Source: Roseomonas aerilata DSM 19363
GTDB taxonomy: Bacteria; Pseudomonadota; Alphaproteobacteria; Acetobacterales; Acetobacteraceae
DNA length: 64,000 nt
Assembly (NCBI RefSeq): GCF_000711725.1
Contig: NZ_JONP01000004.1
Span: forward strand, 1-64,000
Direction: 5' to 3'
A program made the position numbers and the translations under genes. Below, piece after piece: positions 46,327-54,662 of this stretch (within the stretch, counting starts at the first letter, position 1; each line of letters starts with the position of its first letter). The notes beneath the pieces were generated by a model. It saw only the letters and a program-made list of their open reading frames with translations, ran no database searches and was not told the DNA's origin.

Positions 46327-47504
46327 CAGCGCGCCACGGCCTGCGGGGCGGGGTCCAGCCCTTCGCCGCCGCCCGCCGCCCGCTGGCCGAGCAGCGCGAC
46401 GCCGGTGCGGATGCGCTCGTTGAAGCCGTGCGTCACCATGTCCATCGCCACGTCCAGGGCGTGGGCGAAACCGAGCGCGTCGGTGCCGCCATGGCTCTTC
46501 ACCACCACGCCGTTCAGTCCGATCAGCACGGCGCCGTTGTAGCGCCGCGGGTCCATCCATTCGCGCAGCCGGTCCAGCGCCGGACGGGCCAGCAGGTAGC
46601 CGAGCCGCGCGGGAATCGAGGAGTTAAAGACCTGGCGCAGCAGCGTGCCGACCAGCTTCAGTGCCCCCTCCCCCGTTTTAAGCGCCACGTTGCCCGTGAA
46701 GCCGTCCGTTACCACCACGTCCACCGTGCCCGCTGTGATGTCGTGCCCTTCCACGAAGCCGTGGAAGCCGGCGCCGATATGGCTCTCGCGCAGGATCTCC
46801 GCCGCCTGGCGGATGCGCTCGTCGCCCTTCAGCTCCTCCGAACCCACGTTCAACAGGCCGATGGTGGGCGCGGTCAGGCCGAGCACGGCGCGGGCGAAGG
46901 CATCGCCCATCACCGCGAACTCCACGAGGTTGCGCACCTCGTAGGTGATGTTCGCCCCGAGATCGAGCAAGACCACGTCGCCCCGCGCCGAGGGGCCGAT
47001 GGCCGCCAGCGCCGGCCGGTCGATCTCGGGCATGGTACGGAGCACGATCTTGGCCAGCGCCATCAGCGCGCCGGTATTGCCGGCGGAGATAACACCCTCC
47101 GCCTCCCCCGCCGCCACGGCATCGATCGCCATGCGCATGGAGGCCCGCCGCAGGCGCAGCGCCGCGGTGGGCTTCATGTCGCCGGAAATCACGTCGGGCG
47201 CGTGCCGGACGGTGCAGATGGCCGCGGCCTTCGGACGGGTGGAAAGCCCCGCCCGCAGCCGCGCCTCATCGCCCACCAGCAGGAAGCGGACGGCGCGGTG
47301 CCGGTCCGCCGCCCGCTCGAGCCCATCGAGCACGACATCGGGCGCGTGGTCGCCCCCCATGGCATCGATGGCGAGCGAGTAGCGCTCCGCCTGGACACCG
47401 CTCGAGGAGGAGGCGCCGGACGCGACCGCCCCGGGGCCGGACGTGCCCCGAATGCGGGCGCCCGAAGCGGGTGCGCCGGCCGCGGGGGCCCCGGATGCAG
47501 CCAC
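46326..47504 (-). CDS. plsX: Phosphate acyltransferase PlsX
   Basis: A 392-residue enzyme that converts acyl-ACP and phosphate to acyl-phosphate for PlsY. The core starts SLAIDAMGGDHAPDVVLDGL, then GVISAGNTGALMALAKIVLR, LLDLGANITYEVRNLVEFAV and VVTDGFTGNVALKTGEGALK. The first 40 residues (Ala/Gly/Ser/Pro-rich, MAASGAPAAGAPASGARIRG) are a low-complexity extension; a GTG codon for the Val in SGVQAERYSLAID is a possible shorter start. It overlaps fabH and follows rpmF at 56 bases. Confidence 0.95.
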   Translation of the reverse strand: MAASGAPAAGAPASGARIRGTSGPGAVASGASSSSGVQAERYSLAIDAMGGDHAPDVVLDGLERAADRHRAVRFLLVGDEARLRAGLSTRPKAAAICTVRHAPDVISGDMKPTAALRLRRASMRMAIDAVAAGEAEGVISAGNTGALMALAKIVLRTMPEIDRPALAAIGPSARGDVVLLDLGANITYEVRNLVEFAVMGDAFARAVLGLTAPTIGLLNVGSEELKGDERIRQAAEILRESHIGAGFHGFVEGHDITAGTVDVVVTDGFTGNVALKTGEGALKLVGTLLRQVFNSSIPARLGYLLARPALDRLREWMDPRRYNGAVLIGLNGVVVKSHGGTDALGFAHALDVAMDMVTHGFNERIRTGVALLGQRAAGGGEGLDPAPQAVAR

Positions 47505-47560
47505 TTCCGGCGCTCCTTACGATCGCAGAGGGGAGGGCAAAGGCCGCTGCGCGCGCCGGA

Positions 47561-47764
47561 TCAGGCGCGGACGGCGCCCTTCAGGGCCTTGCCGGCCGCA
47601 ACGACCTCGCGGCCGTCGTAGAAGCCGCAGGAGACGCAGACGTTGTGCGGACGGCGCAGCTCACCGCAGTTCGGGCAGTCGGCATGCGCCTCCCGCGGGA
47701 GGGCCTCATGGCTGCGACGCATGCCGCGGCGGGAGGGCGACACTTTTCTCTTCGGAACGGCCAT
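47561..47764 (-). CDS. rpmF: 50S ribosomal protein L32
   Basis: A 67-residue bL32 ([20 protein letters not shown]). CPNCGE and CVSCGF form the four-Cys zinc site, so it is the zinc-binding version, unlike the zinc-free L33 in this window. The DUF177-rpmF-plsX-fabH order is widely conserved. Confidence 0.97.
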   Translation of the reverse strand: MAVPKRKVSPSRRGMRRSHEALPREAHADCPNCGELRRPHNVCVSCGFYDGREVVAAGKALKGAVRA

Positions 47765-47891
47765 CGGTGCCGGGCCTTTCTATGATGCTACACGTCGCGC
47801 GAAGGGACGGGATTCTCGGGAGGCGCGCGCCATACCACCCGGCCCCCCCGGGAGCAAGTCCAAGGAAAGCCCAAGCAAGTCGGCCCGGCGG

Positions 47892-48398
47892 TCAGCCAGG
47901 CTTCGGGATGCTGCGTAAAGCACGAAGCGCGTCGAAGGGCGAGGGCTTTCGGTCCGCGGCCTCGGATGGCAGCTCTGCGCCGGGCGCCCGCGGATAGGGA
48001 TCCAGCGAGAGCGAGAGGTCCTGCACGAGGGCCTCGCCGAGGTCGTAGGAGCCATCGGCCTCCACCTCGATCTCGTCGGGCCCGTCATCCAGCTCGTCGG
48101 AGGGTTCCTCGCCCGGCGGCAGCAGGCGCCAGTCGAGGGGCGCCTCCACCGTCTGCGGCACGGGCTCCAGCGTGACGACGCATTCCTGCACCACCGCGGC
48201 ACGCAGCGTGCCCCGGCCGCGGATCGCGCCGCCCGGCGCGGGTTGGAGATCGATCTCGGCGGTCAGCGAATCCAGCCCGAGCAGCCCGAGCCGCCCGACC
48301 AGCGCCGCGCGCTCCTCCGGCGTCGCCTCCAGCCGCTCGTGACGGCCCTCGGGGCCGACGGCGGCGGCGCGGAGAGGGCGGAACATCTCGCGGGTCAT
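47892..48398 (-). CDS. DUF177/YceD-family protein
   Basis: A 168-residue protein. LRAAVVQECVVTLEPVPQTV contains the conserved Cys region (xQxCVVTLEPV) of DUF177, and DLGEALVQDLSLSLDPYPRA is the second motif. YceD proteins are linked to 23S rRNA accumulation and are nearly always next to rpmF, as here. The ATG (MTREMFRPLRAAAVG) overlaps the stop of the preceding chaperone gene, so the longer frame is rejected. Confidence 0.9.
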   Translation of the reverse strand: MTREMFRPLRAAAVGPEGRHERLEATPEERAALVGRLGLLGLDSLTAEIDLQPAPGGAIRGRGTLRAAVVQECVVTLEPVPQTVEAPLDWRLLPPGEEPSDELDDGPDEIEVEADGSYDLGEALVQDLSLSLDPYPRAPGAELPSEAADRKPSPFDALRALRSIPKPG

Positions 48399-48931
48399 GC
48401 CGGCACCCCCCACTCCACGCGACCCTGCACGAATCCCTCGAAGGGCTGCGCGGCCAGGGCGCCATCCAGTGCCGCGGCACGCGCCGCCAGCCGCCCGGCC
48501 GCCCCCTCGGGCGCGCCATCGGGCCAAACGTTCCGGCTCAGCGCCGCTTCCAGCGCGGGAAGATCGCTTGCGGCCAGCGCGCTCTCATAGGCCAGGGCCC
48601 GGCCGTGGAAGGCCTCCCACATGCGCCGCACGCGCTTGCCGATGGACATGTCGCCCACCCCCATCTCCCGGAGGTTGAGGTCCATGTCCGCGAACATCGC
48701 GTCGAACACCGCCTGGGCGAGCGCGGGGCCGCGCGGGTCGGGGTCGCGGTGCAGGCGGCGCACCAGGAGGGCGGCATGGAGCGCGACGAGGTCGAAGCGT
48801 CCTTCCAGGGTGTCGGGCACGGCGTCCTCCCCGAAGAGGGCCGGGTCGCGCGCGGCCTCGACGGCTGCCGTGTAGAGGGTGAAGCCGGCCCGCTCATGCG
48901 GGCGGCGCCGGAAGAGGCCGAACAGGGCCAT
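48395..48931 (-). CDS. Ubiquinol-cytochrome c chaperone family protein (CBP3/UQCC1-like)
   Basis: A 178-residue protein with ALFGLFRRRPHERAGFTLYT at the start, LEGRFDLVALHAALLVRRLH (about 45-64), and DAMFADMDLNLREMGVGDMS then KRVRRMWEAFHGRALAYESA, matching the family that in mitochondria helps cytochrome b assembly into complex III. In alphaproteobacteria it precedes DUF177 and rpmF, as here, overlapping DUF177 by 4 bases. It is divergent from bamE. Confidence 0.9.
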   Translation of the reverse strand: MALFGLFRRRPHERAGFTLYTAAVEAARDPALFGEDAVPDTLEGRFDLVALHAALLVRRLHRDPDPRGPALAQAVFDAMFADMDLNLREMGVGDMSIGKRVRRMWEAFHGRALAYESALAASDLPALEAALSRNVWPDGAPEGAAGRLAARAAALDGALAAQPFEGFVQGRVEWGVPA

Positions 48932-49028
48932 GGGGTTTCTCGCGGTTCCATCCGTCGGCCCTCTCGGGCGCGCCGGCAAAGCCGCTCTGTTGACCGGGCG
49001 GCAGGGCGGTGGCAATCGAACCGGCGAG

Positions 49029-49601
49029 ATGGCCCTCCCTCCCCGCCCCGTCAATCCGCCCTGCCCATTCCGCGCGACCCCGCCGCAGCGATCCGGGTCG
49101 GCTGGCTGGCGCACGGCGCTTGCCCTCTCCGCCGCGCTGGCCGCCGCGCCGCTCGCCGGCTGCGGCGTCTTCTCCGCGCCGGAGCAGCTTCGCGGCAACC
49201 GCGCGGACGCGGAGCTTCTGCAGCAGCTCACCCCCGGCGTTTCCAGCAAGGCGGACGTGACGGCCGTGCTCGGCTCGCCCAGCGCCACCTCCACCTTCGA
49301 CGACCGCGAGTGGTACTACATCAGCGCGATGAGCCACACGCGCCCGGCCCGGGTGCCCGCGATCGAGAACCAGCGCGTCGTGGTCGTCCGCTTCAACGAC
49401 CAGGGCATCGTCGAAGGTATCGTCCAGAAGGGCGAGGACCAGATGCGGAACGTCTCCGTGGTCGAGCGCACCACGCCGGTCCCGGGCAACGACCGCTCGC
49501 TGCTCCAGGCGCTCTTCGGCAATATCGGCCGCTTCGGGCCGACGACGACGCAGGAAACAGTCCCCGGCGCCAACGCCGGCTCCGGCGCGCCGCCGCGCTA
49601 G
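49029..49601 (+). CDS. bamE: Outer-membrane assembly lipoprotein BamE (SmpA/OmlA)
   Basis: A 190-residue lipoprotein. The leader TALALSAALAAAPLAGCGVF has lipobox LAGC. The SmpA/OmlA fold follows: LLQQLTPGVSSKADVTAVLG, SPSATSTFDDREWYYISAMS and VVVVRFNDQGIVEGIVQKGE. BamE is an accessory part of the BAM complex that folds outer-membrane beta-barrels. The start shown gives about 35 residues before the hydrophobic core; upstream in-frame starts would overlap the divergent gene. The C-terminal 45 residues are an extension. Confidence 0.92.
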   Translation: MALPPRPVNPPCPFRATPPQRSGSAGWRTALALSAALAAAPLAGCGVFSAPEQLRGNRADAELLQQLTPGVSSKADVTAVLGSPSATSTFDDREWYYISAMSHTRPARVPAIENQRVVVVRFNDQGIVEGIVQKGEDQMRNVSVVERTTPVPGNDRSLLQALFGNIGRFGPTTTQETVPGANAGSGAPPR

Positions 49602-49602
49602 T

Positions 49603-49623
49603 CCTGCGGGCGCGGCCCGCAGG
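49603..49623. terminator. Hairpin between convergent bamE and MFS genes
   Basis: CCTGCGGGC and GCCCGCAGG form a perfect 9-base-pair stem around GCG, one base past the bamE stop. There is no T-run; its position between convergent genes suggests two-way termination. Confidence 0.45.
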
Positions 49624-49656
49624 TCGTCCAGCGGCCCGCGCCAAGCCCCCTCCGCC

Positions 49657-50850
49657 TCAGGCTGCGAACCGCACCGGCCGCCGCATGATCCGGATCAGCG
49701 CCAGCCCAAGCGCCGGCAGGATGAGGATGTTCAGCAGGTTCCACCCGCTGGCGGCGTGAAGCAGGCCGGAGCCGAAGGCGGTGCAGGCCACGGTGCCGAA
49801 GACGATGAAGTCATTGGCCGTCTGCGCCCGCACGCGCTCGGCGGGGGTATGGGCCTCGGCCAGCAGGGTCGTCGCTCCCGTGAACATGAAGTTCCAGCCC
49901 ACCCCGAGCGCCGCGAGCGCGAGGGTGAAGTGCATGAAGTCCTTCCCCAGCAGCGCCAGGCACACGCAGATCGCGTTCAGCACCACGCCCGCCACGATCA
50001 CCGGGCGCGTGCCGAAGCGCGCGATCAGCCGCCCCGTGACAAAGCCCGGCGCGTACATCGAGATCGCGTGCGCCTGGATCACGGTGGCGCTGGCCGAGAT
50101 GCCGAAGCCGCAGAGCATCATCTCGAGCGGCGTCGAGGTCATCAGCAGGTTCATCGTGCCGTAGGCCACCGCCCCCGTCAGCGCCGCCGTCAGGAACGCC
50201 GGCCGAGCGACGATCTCCATCACCGGCGTGGCGACCGTCGCCCGCGGCGGTGCCGGCGGCAGGGCGATCTGCGTCAGCAGCGCCATGCAGGCGAGCGGCA
50301 TGAGCGCGAGGATGAGGTAGGTGCCGAGGAAGAGCGCGGGAGCGAAGAGGTCTCGCGTGTGCTTCACCAGCTCCGGCCCGAGAGCCGCCGCGATCACGCC
50401 GCCGGCCATGACGAGGGAGATCGCGCGCGGCCGGTAGTCCGGGGAGGCCACCTCGGCCGCCGCGAAGCGGTAGTGCTGGGCGATGCCGAAGCCCATGCCC
50501 GCCGGGATGGCGCCGAGGCAGTAGAGCGGGAAGCTCGCCTGCCAGACCCCGAAGGCGAAGACGAGGCTGCCGAGAAGGCTGCCCGCCGCCCCCAGGATGA
50601 AGCCGGGCCGCCGCCCGAGCCGGGCGAAGACCATGCCGGCGGGGATGGAGGCCGTCATGGTCGCCAGCATTTGCAGGGCCATGGGCAGGGTCGCGAGCGC
50701 CTTGTTCTCGGCCAGGCTGTAGCCGATCAGCGCGCCCATGGTGGCCTGGCCGACGACCGCGGAGTTCATCAGCGCCTGGCAGATGAAAAGGAGCCGGACG
50801 TTGCGGCGCATGGCCGTCTGGGCGGGAAGGTCCATGGTGGTCGCTGACAT
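49657..50850 (-). CDS. Major facilitator superfamily transporter
   Basis: A 397-residue protein with about 12 hydrophobic helices. GMVFARLGRRPGFILGAAGS is the loop 2-3 MFS motif (G-x3-RLGRR), and GRLIARFGTRPVIVAGVVLN is its second-half counterpart. It should move a small solute across the inner membrane; the substrate is unknown. Of three in-frame ATGs, the one overlapping the thiL TGA (TGATG) is preferred. It is last of the riboflavin/thiL operon, but a thiamine or flavin role is only suggested by position. Confidence 0.87.
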   Translation of the reverse strand: MSATTMDLPAQTAMRRNVRLLFICQALMNSAVVGQATMGALIGYSLAENKALATLPMALQMLATMTASIPAGMVFARLGRRPGFILGAAGSLLGSLVFAFGVWQASFPLYCLGAIPAGMGFGIAQHYRFAAAEVASPDYRPRAISLVMAGGVIAAALGPELVKHTRDLFAPALFLGTYLILALMPLACMALLTQIALPPAPPRATVATPVMEIVARPAFLTAALTGAVAYGTMNLLMTSTPLEMMLCGFGISASATVIQAHAISMYAPGFVTGRLIARFGTRPVIVAGVVLNAICVCLALLGKDFMHFTLALAALGVGWNFMFTGATTLLAEAHTPAERVRAQTANDFIVFGTVACTAFGSGLLHAASGWNLLNILILPALGLALIRIMRRPVRFAA

Positions 50851-51812
50851 CAGAAGTGGCTCCATCCCCCCTGCGCGGGGGTAAGGGTCCCTCCGTCGCG
50901 GCCAAGCAGCGTGACCTCCGCCGCTCCGTCCGTGAAGCGTCCGATCCGCGTAACGGACGTGCCGGCGGCGCGGGACGCCTCGCGGACGCGCGCCGCATCC
51001 TCGGGGGCGGCAGCGAAAAGCAGCTCGTAGTCGTCACCCCCGGTGGCCAGGCGGGGGAGCCAGGAGGGATCCCCCTCCACCACCGCCGCGGCCGAGGGCG
51101 AGAGCGGCAGGGCCGCCAGCTCCAGCACGGCCCCGACCTTGCCAGCCCGGCAGAGATGCCCGAGGTCCTGCACCAGCCCGTCCGACACGTCCATCGCTGC
51201 CCGCGCCACACCGCGCAGCGCGGTGCCCAGGGCGAGGCGCGGTTCCGGCAGCCGGTAGCGGCGGGCGAGGTGCGGATCGGCCGGGAGCCGCCCCTGGAGC
51301 ACCGCGAGGCCGAGAGCGCCGTCGCCGATCGTGCCGGAAACCCAGAGGTCATCCGCCGGCCGTGCCCCAGCCCGGCGCAGCGCCTCCCCGGGCGGAACGG
51401 TGCCGATAATGGTGAGCGACAGGCAGGCAGGCCCGGGAATGGAAACGGTATCCCCGCCGAGCACCTGAAGGCCGAAATCCCGCTGGTCCTGCGCCAGCCC
51501 GGCGGCAAACCCCTCCAGCCACTCGGCGGAGGTGCCGCGCGGCAGGGCCGTGGTCATGAGATAGGCGAGCGGCTCCGCCCCCATGGCCGCGAGATCGGAG
51601 AGGTTCACCCGCAGCAGCTTCCGACCGATCGTCTCCGGCGGGTCATCGGGCAGGTAGTGCACGCCCTCCACCATCGCGTCGGCCGCGAGAACGAGCTGCC
51701 GGCCGGGCGGAGGCGAGAGGAGGGCGGCGTCGTCCGACAGGTCCAGCGCCCCCTCCCCCGCGAGCGGCCGGAAGTGCCGCGCGATGAGCGCGAACTCGGG
51801 AGGAAGGGCCAC
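50850..51812 (-). CDS. thiL: Thiamine-monophosphate kinase
   Basis: A 320-residue AIR-synthase-fold kinase that makes thiamine diphosphate from thiamine monophosphate and ATP. The metal-binding acids are in LDLSDDAALL and VLAADAMVEGVHYL; LLRVNLSDLAAMGAEPLAYL, LQVLGGDTVSIPGP, RAAMDVSDGLVQDLGHL and ATGGDDYELLFAA are all typical. The start is a GTG (VALPPEFALIARHF) 8 bases after the nusB stop; the longer ATG frame would lie inside nusB. Confidence 0.94.
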   Translation of the reverse strand: MALPPEFALIARHFRPLAGEGALDLSDDAALLSPPPGRQLVLAADAMVEGVHYLPDDPPETIGRKLLRVNLSDLAAMGAEPLAYLMTTALPRGTSAEWLEGFAAGLAQDQRDFGLQVLGGDTVSIPGPACLSLTIIGTVPPGEALRRAGARPADDLWVSGTIGDGALGLAVLQGRLPADPHLARRYRLPEPRLALGTALRGVARAAMDVSDGLVQDLGHLCRAGKVGAVLELAALPLSPSAAAVVEGDPSWLPRLATGGDDYELLFAAAPEDAARVREASRAAGTSVTRIGRFTDGAAEVTLLGRDGGTLTPAQGGWSHF

Positions 51813-51820
51813 GGGAGGCG

Positions 51821-52345
51821 TCAGGCGCGCGGCTGGAACTCGCCCCCGCGCATCTGACGGGCGAGCGCGTCGAGCACGCCATTGGCGAAGCGCGGCTCCT
51901 CGGCGTCGAAGAAGCCGTGGGCGATATCCATGTACTCGTTGATCACGACCTTGGCCGGCGTGTCGTTGGCGCCGGCCCAAAGCTCGGAGGCGGCCGCGCG
52001 GAGAAGGGCGCGCAGCACCGGGTCCAGCCGCTCCAGCGTCCAGTTGCCCGAGAGATGGGCGGAGATCGCGGCGTCGATCGTCTCGGAATCCTTGGCCGCG
52101 CCGCGGACGATGCGGCTGAACAGCGGCACGTCCGCCTGCGGCACGCGCCCGTCCTCGAAGCCGTCCTCGCTCCCGAGGGTGCCGATGCGGTGCCGCACGA
52201 ACTGGTCGATCACCGTCTCCGCGCTTTCCCCGCCGGCCTCGGACTGGAACAGGGCCTGCACGGCGGCCACGCGAGCGCCGGTGCGGGGCCGGCCGGGGTT
52301 GGGGCGCGGGCGGCGGGGGGCAGTGGTCTTCGGGGCCTGGGTCAT
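51821..52345 (-). CDS. nusB: Transcription antitermination factor NusB
   Basis: A 174-residue helical RNA-binding protein: ARVAAVQALFQSEAGGESAE (about 25-44), LDPVLRALLRAAASELWAGA and DTPAKVVINEYMDIAHGFFD with FANGVLDALARQM. It binds boxA RNA with S10 in rRNA antitermination. The first 24 residues are a Pro/Arg-rich extension. It overlaps ribH by 4 bases, the usual ribH-nusB-thiL order. Confidence 0.96.
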   Translation of the reverse strand: MTQAPKTTAPRRPRPNPGRPRTGARVAAVQALFQSEAGGESAETVIDQFVRHRIGTLGSEDGFEDGRVPQADVPLFSRIVRGAAKDSETIDAAISAHLSGNWTLERLDPVLRALLRAAASELWAGANDTPAKVVINEYMDIAHGFFDAEEPRFANGVLDALARQMRGGEFQPRA

Positions 52346-52827
52346 TCGGCCACCTCCGTGAACTTTCGGGCGAGGGCGATCTGGCCGATCACGGCATTCG
52401 CCGCCTCCACCCCCTTGTTGTGCCGATCCGGCGAGGAGCGGGCGATGGCCTGCTGGATGCTGTGCACCGTGAGCAGACCGAAGCCGATCGGCGCCCGCGT
52501 GGCGACGGAGATGTCCATCACGCCCCGGCAGGCCTCCCGGCAGATATGGTCGTAGTGGTCCGTCTCGCCCTTCACCACGCAGCCGAAGACGAGATAACCG
52601 TCATGCCCGCCCGCCTGGATCGCCATGGCGAGCGCCGCCGGAAGCTCGAAGGCCCCGGCCACGTCCACCACCTCGGCCTCGGCGCCGATGCCCGCGAGGA
52701 CCGCCATCGCCCCGTCCACCATGCCGCCGACGACATCGGCGTAGTAGGGCGCCTGGATCACGAGCACGCGCGGCGGCGGCCCCGCCAGCTCGGGGGGGGC
52801 GCGGAGCGGGGCGTCGATGGTGCTCAA
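52342..52827 (-). CDS. ribH: 6,7-dimethyl-8-ribityllumazine synthase
   Basis: A 161-residue lumazine synthase, penultimate enzyme of riboflavin synthesis. VVDVAGAFELPAALAMAIQA and GCVVKGETDHYDHICREACR hold the substrate loop and catalytic His; GFGLLTVHSIQQAIARS and HNKGVEAANAVIGQIALARK complete the site. It has 4-base overlaps with both ribB and nusB. Confidence 0.96.
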   Translation of the reverse strand: MSTIDAPLRAPPELAGPPPRVLVIQAPYYADVVGGMVDGAMAVLAGIGAEAEVVDVAGAFELPAALAMAIQAGGHDGYLVFGCVVKGETDHYDHICREACRGVMDISVATRAPIGFGLLTVHSIQQAIARSSPDRHNKGVEAANAVIGQIALARKFTEVAE

Positions 52828-53942
52828 GGGGCGTCTCCGATCGGGCGGGTGTCGTGCAGGGTGATGCCGTAGCCCTCGAGGCCGACGATCGGGCGGGGGT
52901 GGTTGGAGAGAAGGATCATCTCGCGCACCCCGAGGTCGGCGAGGATCTGGGCGCCGATGCCGTAGTCGCGCAGCTCGGGCGAGACCTTCTCCCGCCCCGC
53001 GCGCACGCGCTCGGACAGCGCGGTCGGCTTCACGTCCCGGATGAGGACGACGACGCCCCTGCCCTCCCGCGCGATCTCGTCCATCGCGTGGTGCAGGTCC
53101 TTGGGACCGTGCCGGCCGGTGATGTCGGAGAGAAGGTTCACCGCGTGCATGCGCACCGGCACCGGGCCCGGGCGGGAGATATCGCCCTTCACCAGCGCCA
53201 CGTGCTCCCCGTATTCGAGGTTGTTGGCGTAGATGACGATCCGCCAGGGCCCGCCCGGCGCATCCTCCAGCGTGCCCTCCTCGACCCGCCGGATCAGGCG
53301 CTCGGTGCGGCGGCGGTGGCCGATCAGGTCGGCGATGGTGCCGAGCTTCAGCCCGTGGTGCTGGGCAAAGGCGACGAGGTCCGGCATCCGGGCCATCGTG
53401 CCGTCCTCGTTCATGATCTCGCAGATCACGCCGGCGGGGTTGAGGCCGGCGAGCCGCGCGAAATCCACCGCGGCCTCGGTATGGCCGGCGCGGACCAGCA
53501 CGCCGCCTTCCCGCGCGACGAGCGGGAAAACGTGGCCGGGGGTGACGATGTGCTCGCGGTTCAGCTCGGGGTTGATCGCCACCGCCACCGTGCGCGCCCG
53601 GTCGGCCGCCGAGATGCCCGTGGTCACGCCGTCCCGCGCCTCGATGGAGACGGTGAAGTTCGTCTGGTGGCGCGTGCCGTTGCTCTGCGCCATCAGCGGC
53701 AAGCCGAGCTGCTCCACCCGCTGGCGGGTCATCGCGAGGCAGATCAGGCCGCGGGCGAAGCGGGCCATGAAGTTGATGGCGTCGGGCGTCGCGAACTGGG
53801 CGGGGATCACGAGGTCGCCCTCGTTCTCCCGGTCCTCGTCATCCACCAGGATGAACATGCGGCCGCGCCGCGCCTCCTCCAGCAGCTCCTCGGAGGGGGA
53901 GATGAAGTCGGCGAAGCTGGTGGTGGTGGTCCGGACGGTCAT
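52824..53942 (-). CDS. ribB: 3,4-dihydroxy-2-butanone-4-phosphate synthase with degenerate GTP cyclohydrolase II domain
   Basis: A 372-residue protein. Residues 1-210 are a full RibB domain: [20 protein letters not shown] (metal-binding acids), [26 protein letters not shown]-like [20 protein letters not shown], and [20 protein letters not shown]. Residues 215-372 follow the RibA fold ([13 protein letters not shown]-type sequence, [36 protein letters not shown]) but lack the three zinc Cys and the catalytic Arg/Cys motifs. So it makes the four-carbon unit; a separate GTP cyclohydrolase II is needed. Confidence 0.93.
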   Translation of the reverse strand: MTVRTTTTSFADFISPSEELLEEARRGRMFILVDDEDRENEGDLVIPAQFATPDAINFMARFARGLICLAMTRQRVEQLGLPLMAQSNGTRHQTNFTVSIEARDGVTTGISAADRARTVAVAINPELNREHIVTPGHVFPLVAREGGVLVRAGHTEAAVDFARLAGLNPAGVICEIMNEDGTMARMPDLVAFAQHHGLKLGTIADLIGHRRRTERLIRRVEEGTLEDAPGGPWRIVIYANNLEYGEHVALVKGDISRPGPVPVRMHAVNLLSDITGRHGPKDLHHAMDEIAREGRGVVVLIRDVKPTALSERVRAGREKVSPELRDYGIGAQILADLGVREMILLSNHPRPIVGLEGYGITLHDTRPIGDAP

Positions 53943-54550
53943 GCGGGCGCGCCCTCGAATTGCCTGAGCCGGGCGACGTAGCGCGCCAGCATGTCGATCT
54001 CGATGTTCACGCGCCCGCCCGGCCGCAGCGCGCCCAGCGCCGTGACCTCGGTGGTGTGGGGGATGAGGTTCACCCCGAAGGTGTCGCCCTCGGCCGAGTT
54101 CACGGTCAGCGACACGCCGTCCACGGTGATGCTGCCCTTCTCCGCGACGAAGCGCGCCAGGCCGGGCGGCAGGCGGAAGAGCCAGCGGTGGGAGCCGTTC
54201 TCCGGCGTGACCGAGAGGATATCGGCAACGCCATCCACATGGCCGGAGACGACGTGCCCGCCCATCTCGTCGCCCATGCGGAGGGAGCGCTCGAGGTTGA
54301 TCCGCGTGCCCTCCGCCCAGGCGCCGAGCGTCGTGCGGGAAAGGCTCTCGGCGGAGATCTCCACCTCGAAAACGTCCTCGGCCAGCGTCACGACGGTCAG
54401 GCAGCAGCCGGAGCAGCAGATGGAGGCGCCGATGGCCACCCCCTCCAGCCAGCCCGGGGGCGTGGCGATGGCGACGCGCATGTCCTGGCCCGCCCCGATC
54501 GGGGTCAGGCGTCGGATCGTGCCGATGGCGGTGACGATGCCGGTGAACAC
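53939..54550 (-). CDS. ribE: Riboflavin synthase alpha subunit
   Basis: A 203-residue, two-lobed riboflavin synthase that dismutates two lumazines into riboflavin. The N-terminal lobe begins [19 protein letters not shown] with [17 protein letters not shown]; the repeat lobe has [19 protein letters not shown] and [19 protein letters not shown] then [14 protein letters not shown]. It overlaps ribB by 4 bases. A 112-base space with no recognisable FMN riboswitch separates it from ribD. Confidence 0.96.
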   Translation of the reverse strand: MFTGIVTAIGTIRRLTPIGAGQDMRVAIATPPGWLEGVAIGASICCSGCCLTVVTLAEDVFEVEISAESLSRTTLGAWAEGTRINLERSLRMGDEMGGHVVSGHVDGVADILSVTPENGSHRWLFRLPPGLARFVAEKGSITVDGVSLTVNSAEGDTFGVNLIPHTTEVTALGALRPGGRVNIEIDMLARYVARLRQFEGAPA

Positions 54551-54662
54551 GGGAGCGGTTCCGTCCTATCGGGAGGGGGCCTGGGGCCCGCCAGGGAGGG
54601 CTCTGGTCGGGACCAGGGGATGGCGTGGGGGGCGCCCGATGGCAAGGGGCAAGCGGCGCGGG

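Noticed and set aside
54551-54662. Possible FMN riboswitch before ribE
   Set aside because: The conserved FMN-box elements could not be found in this 112-base gap; it only has generic G-rich runs.
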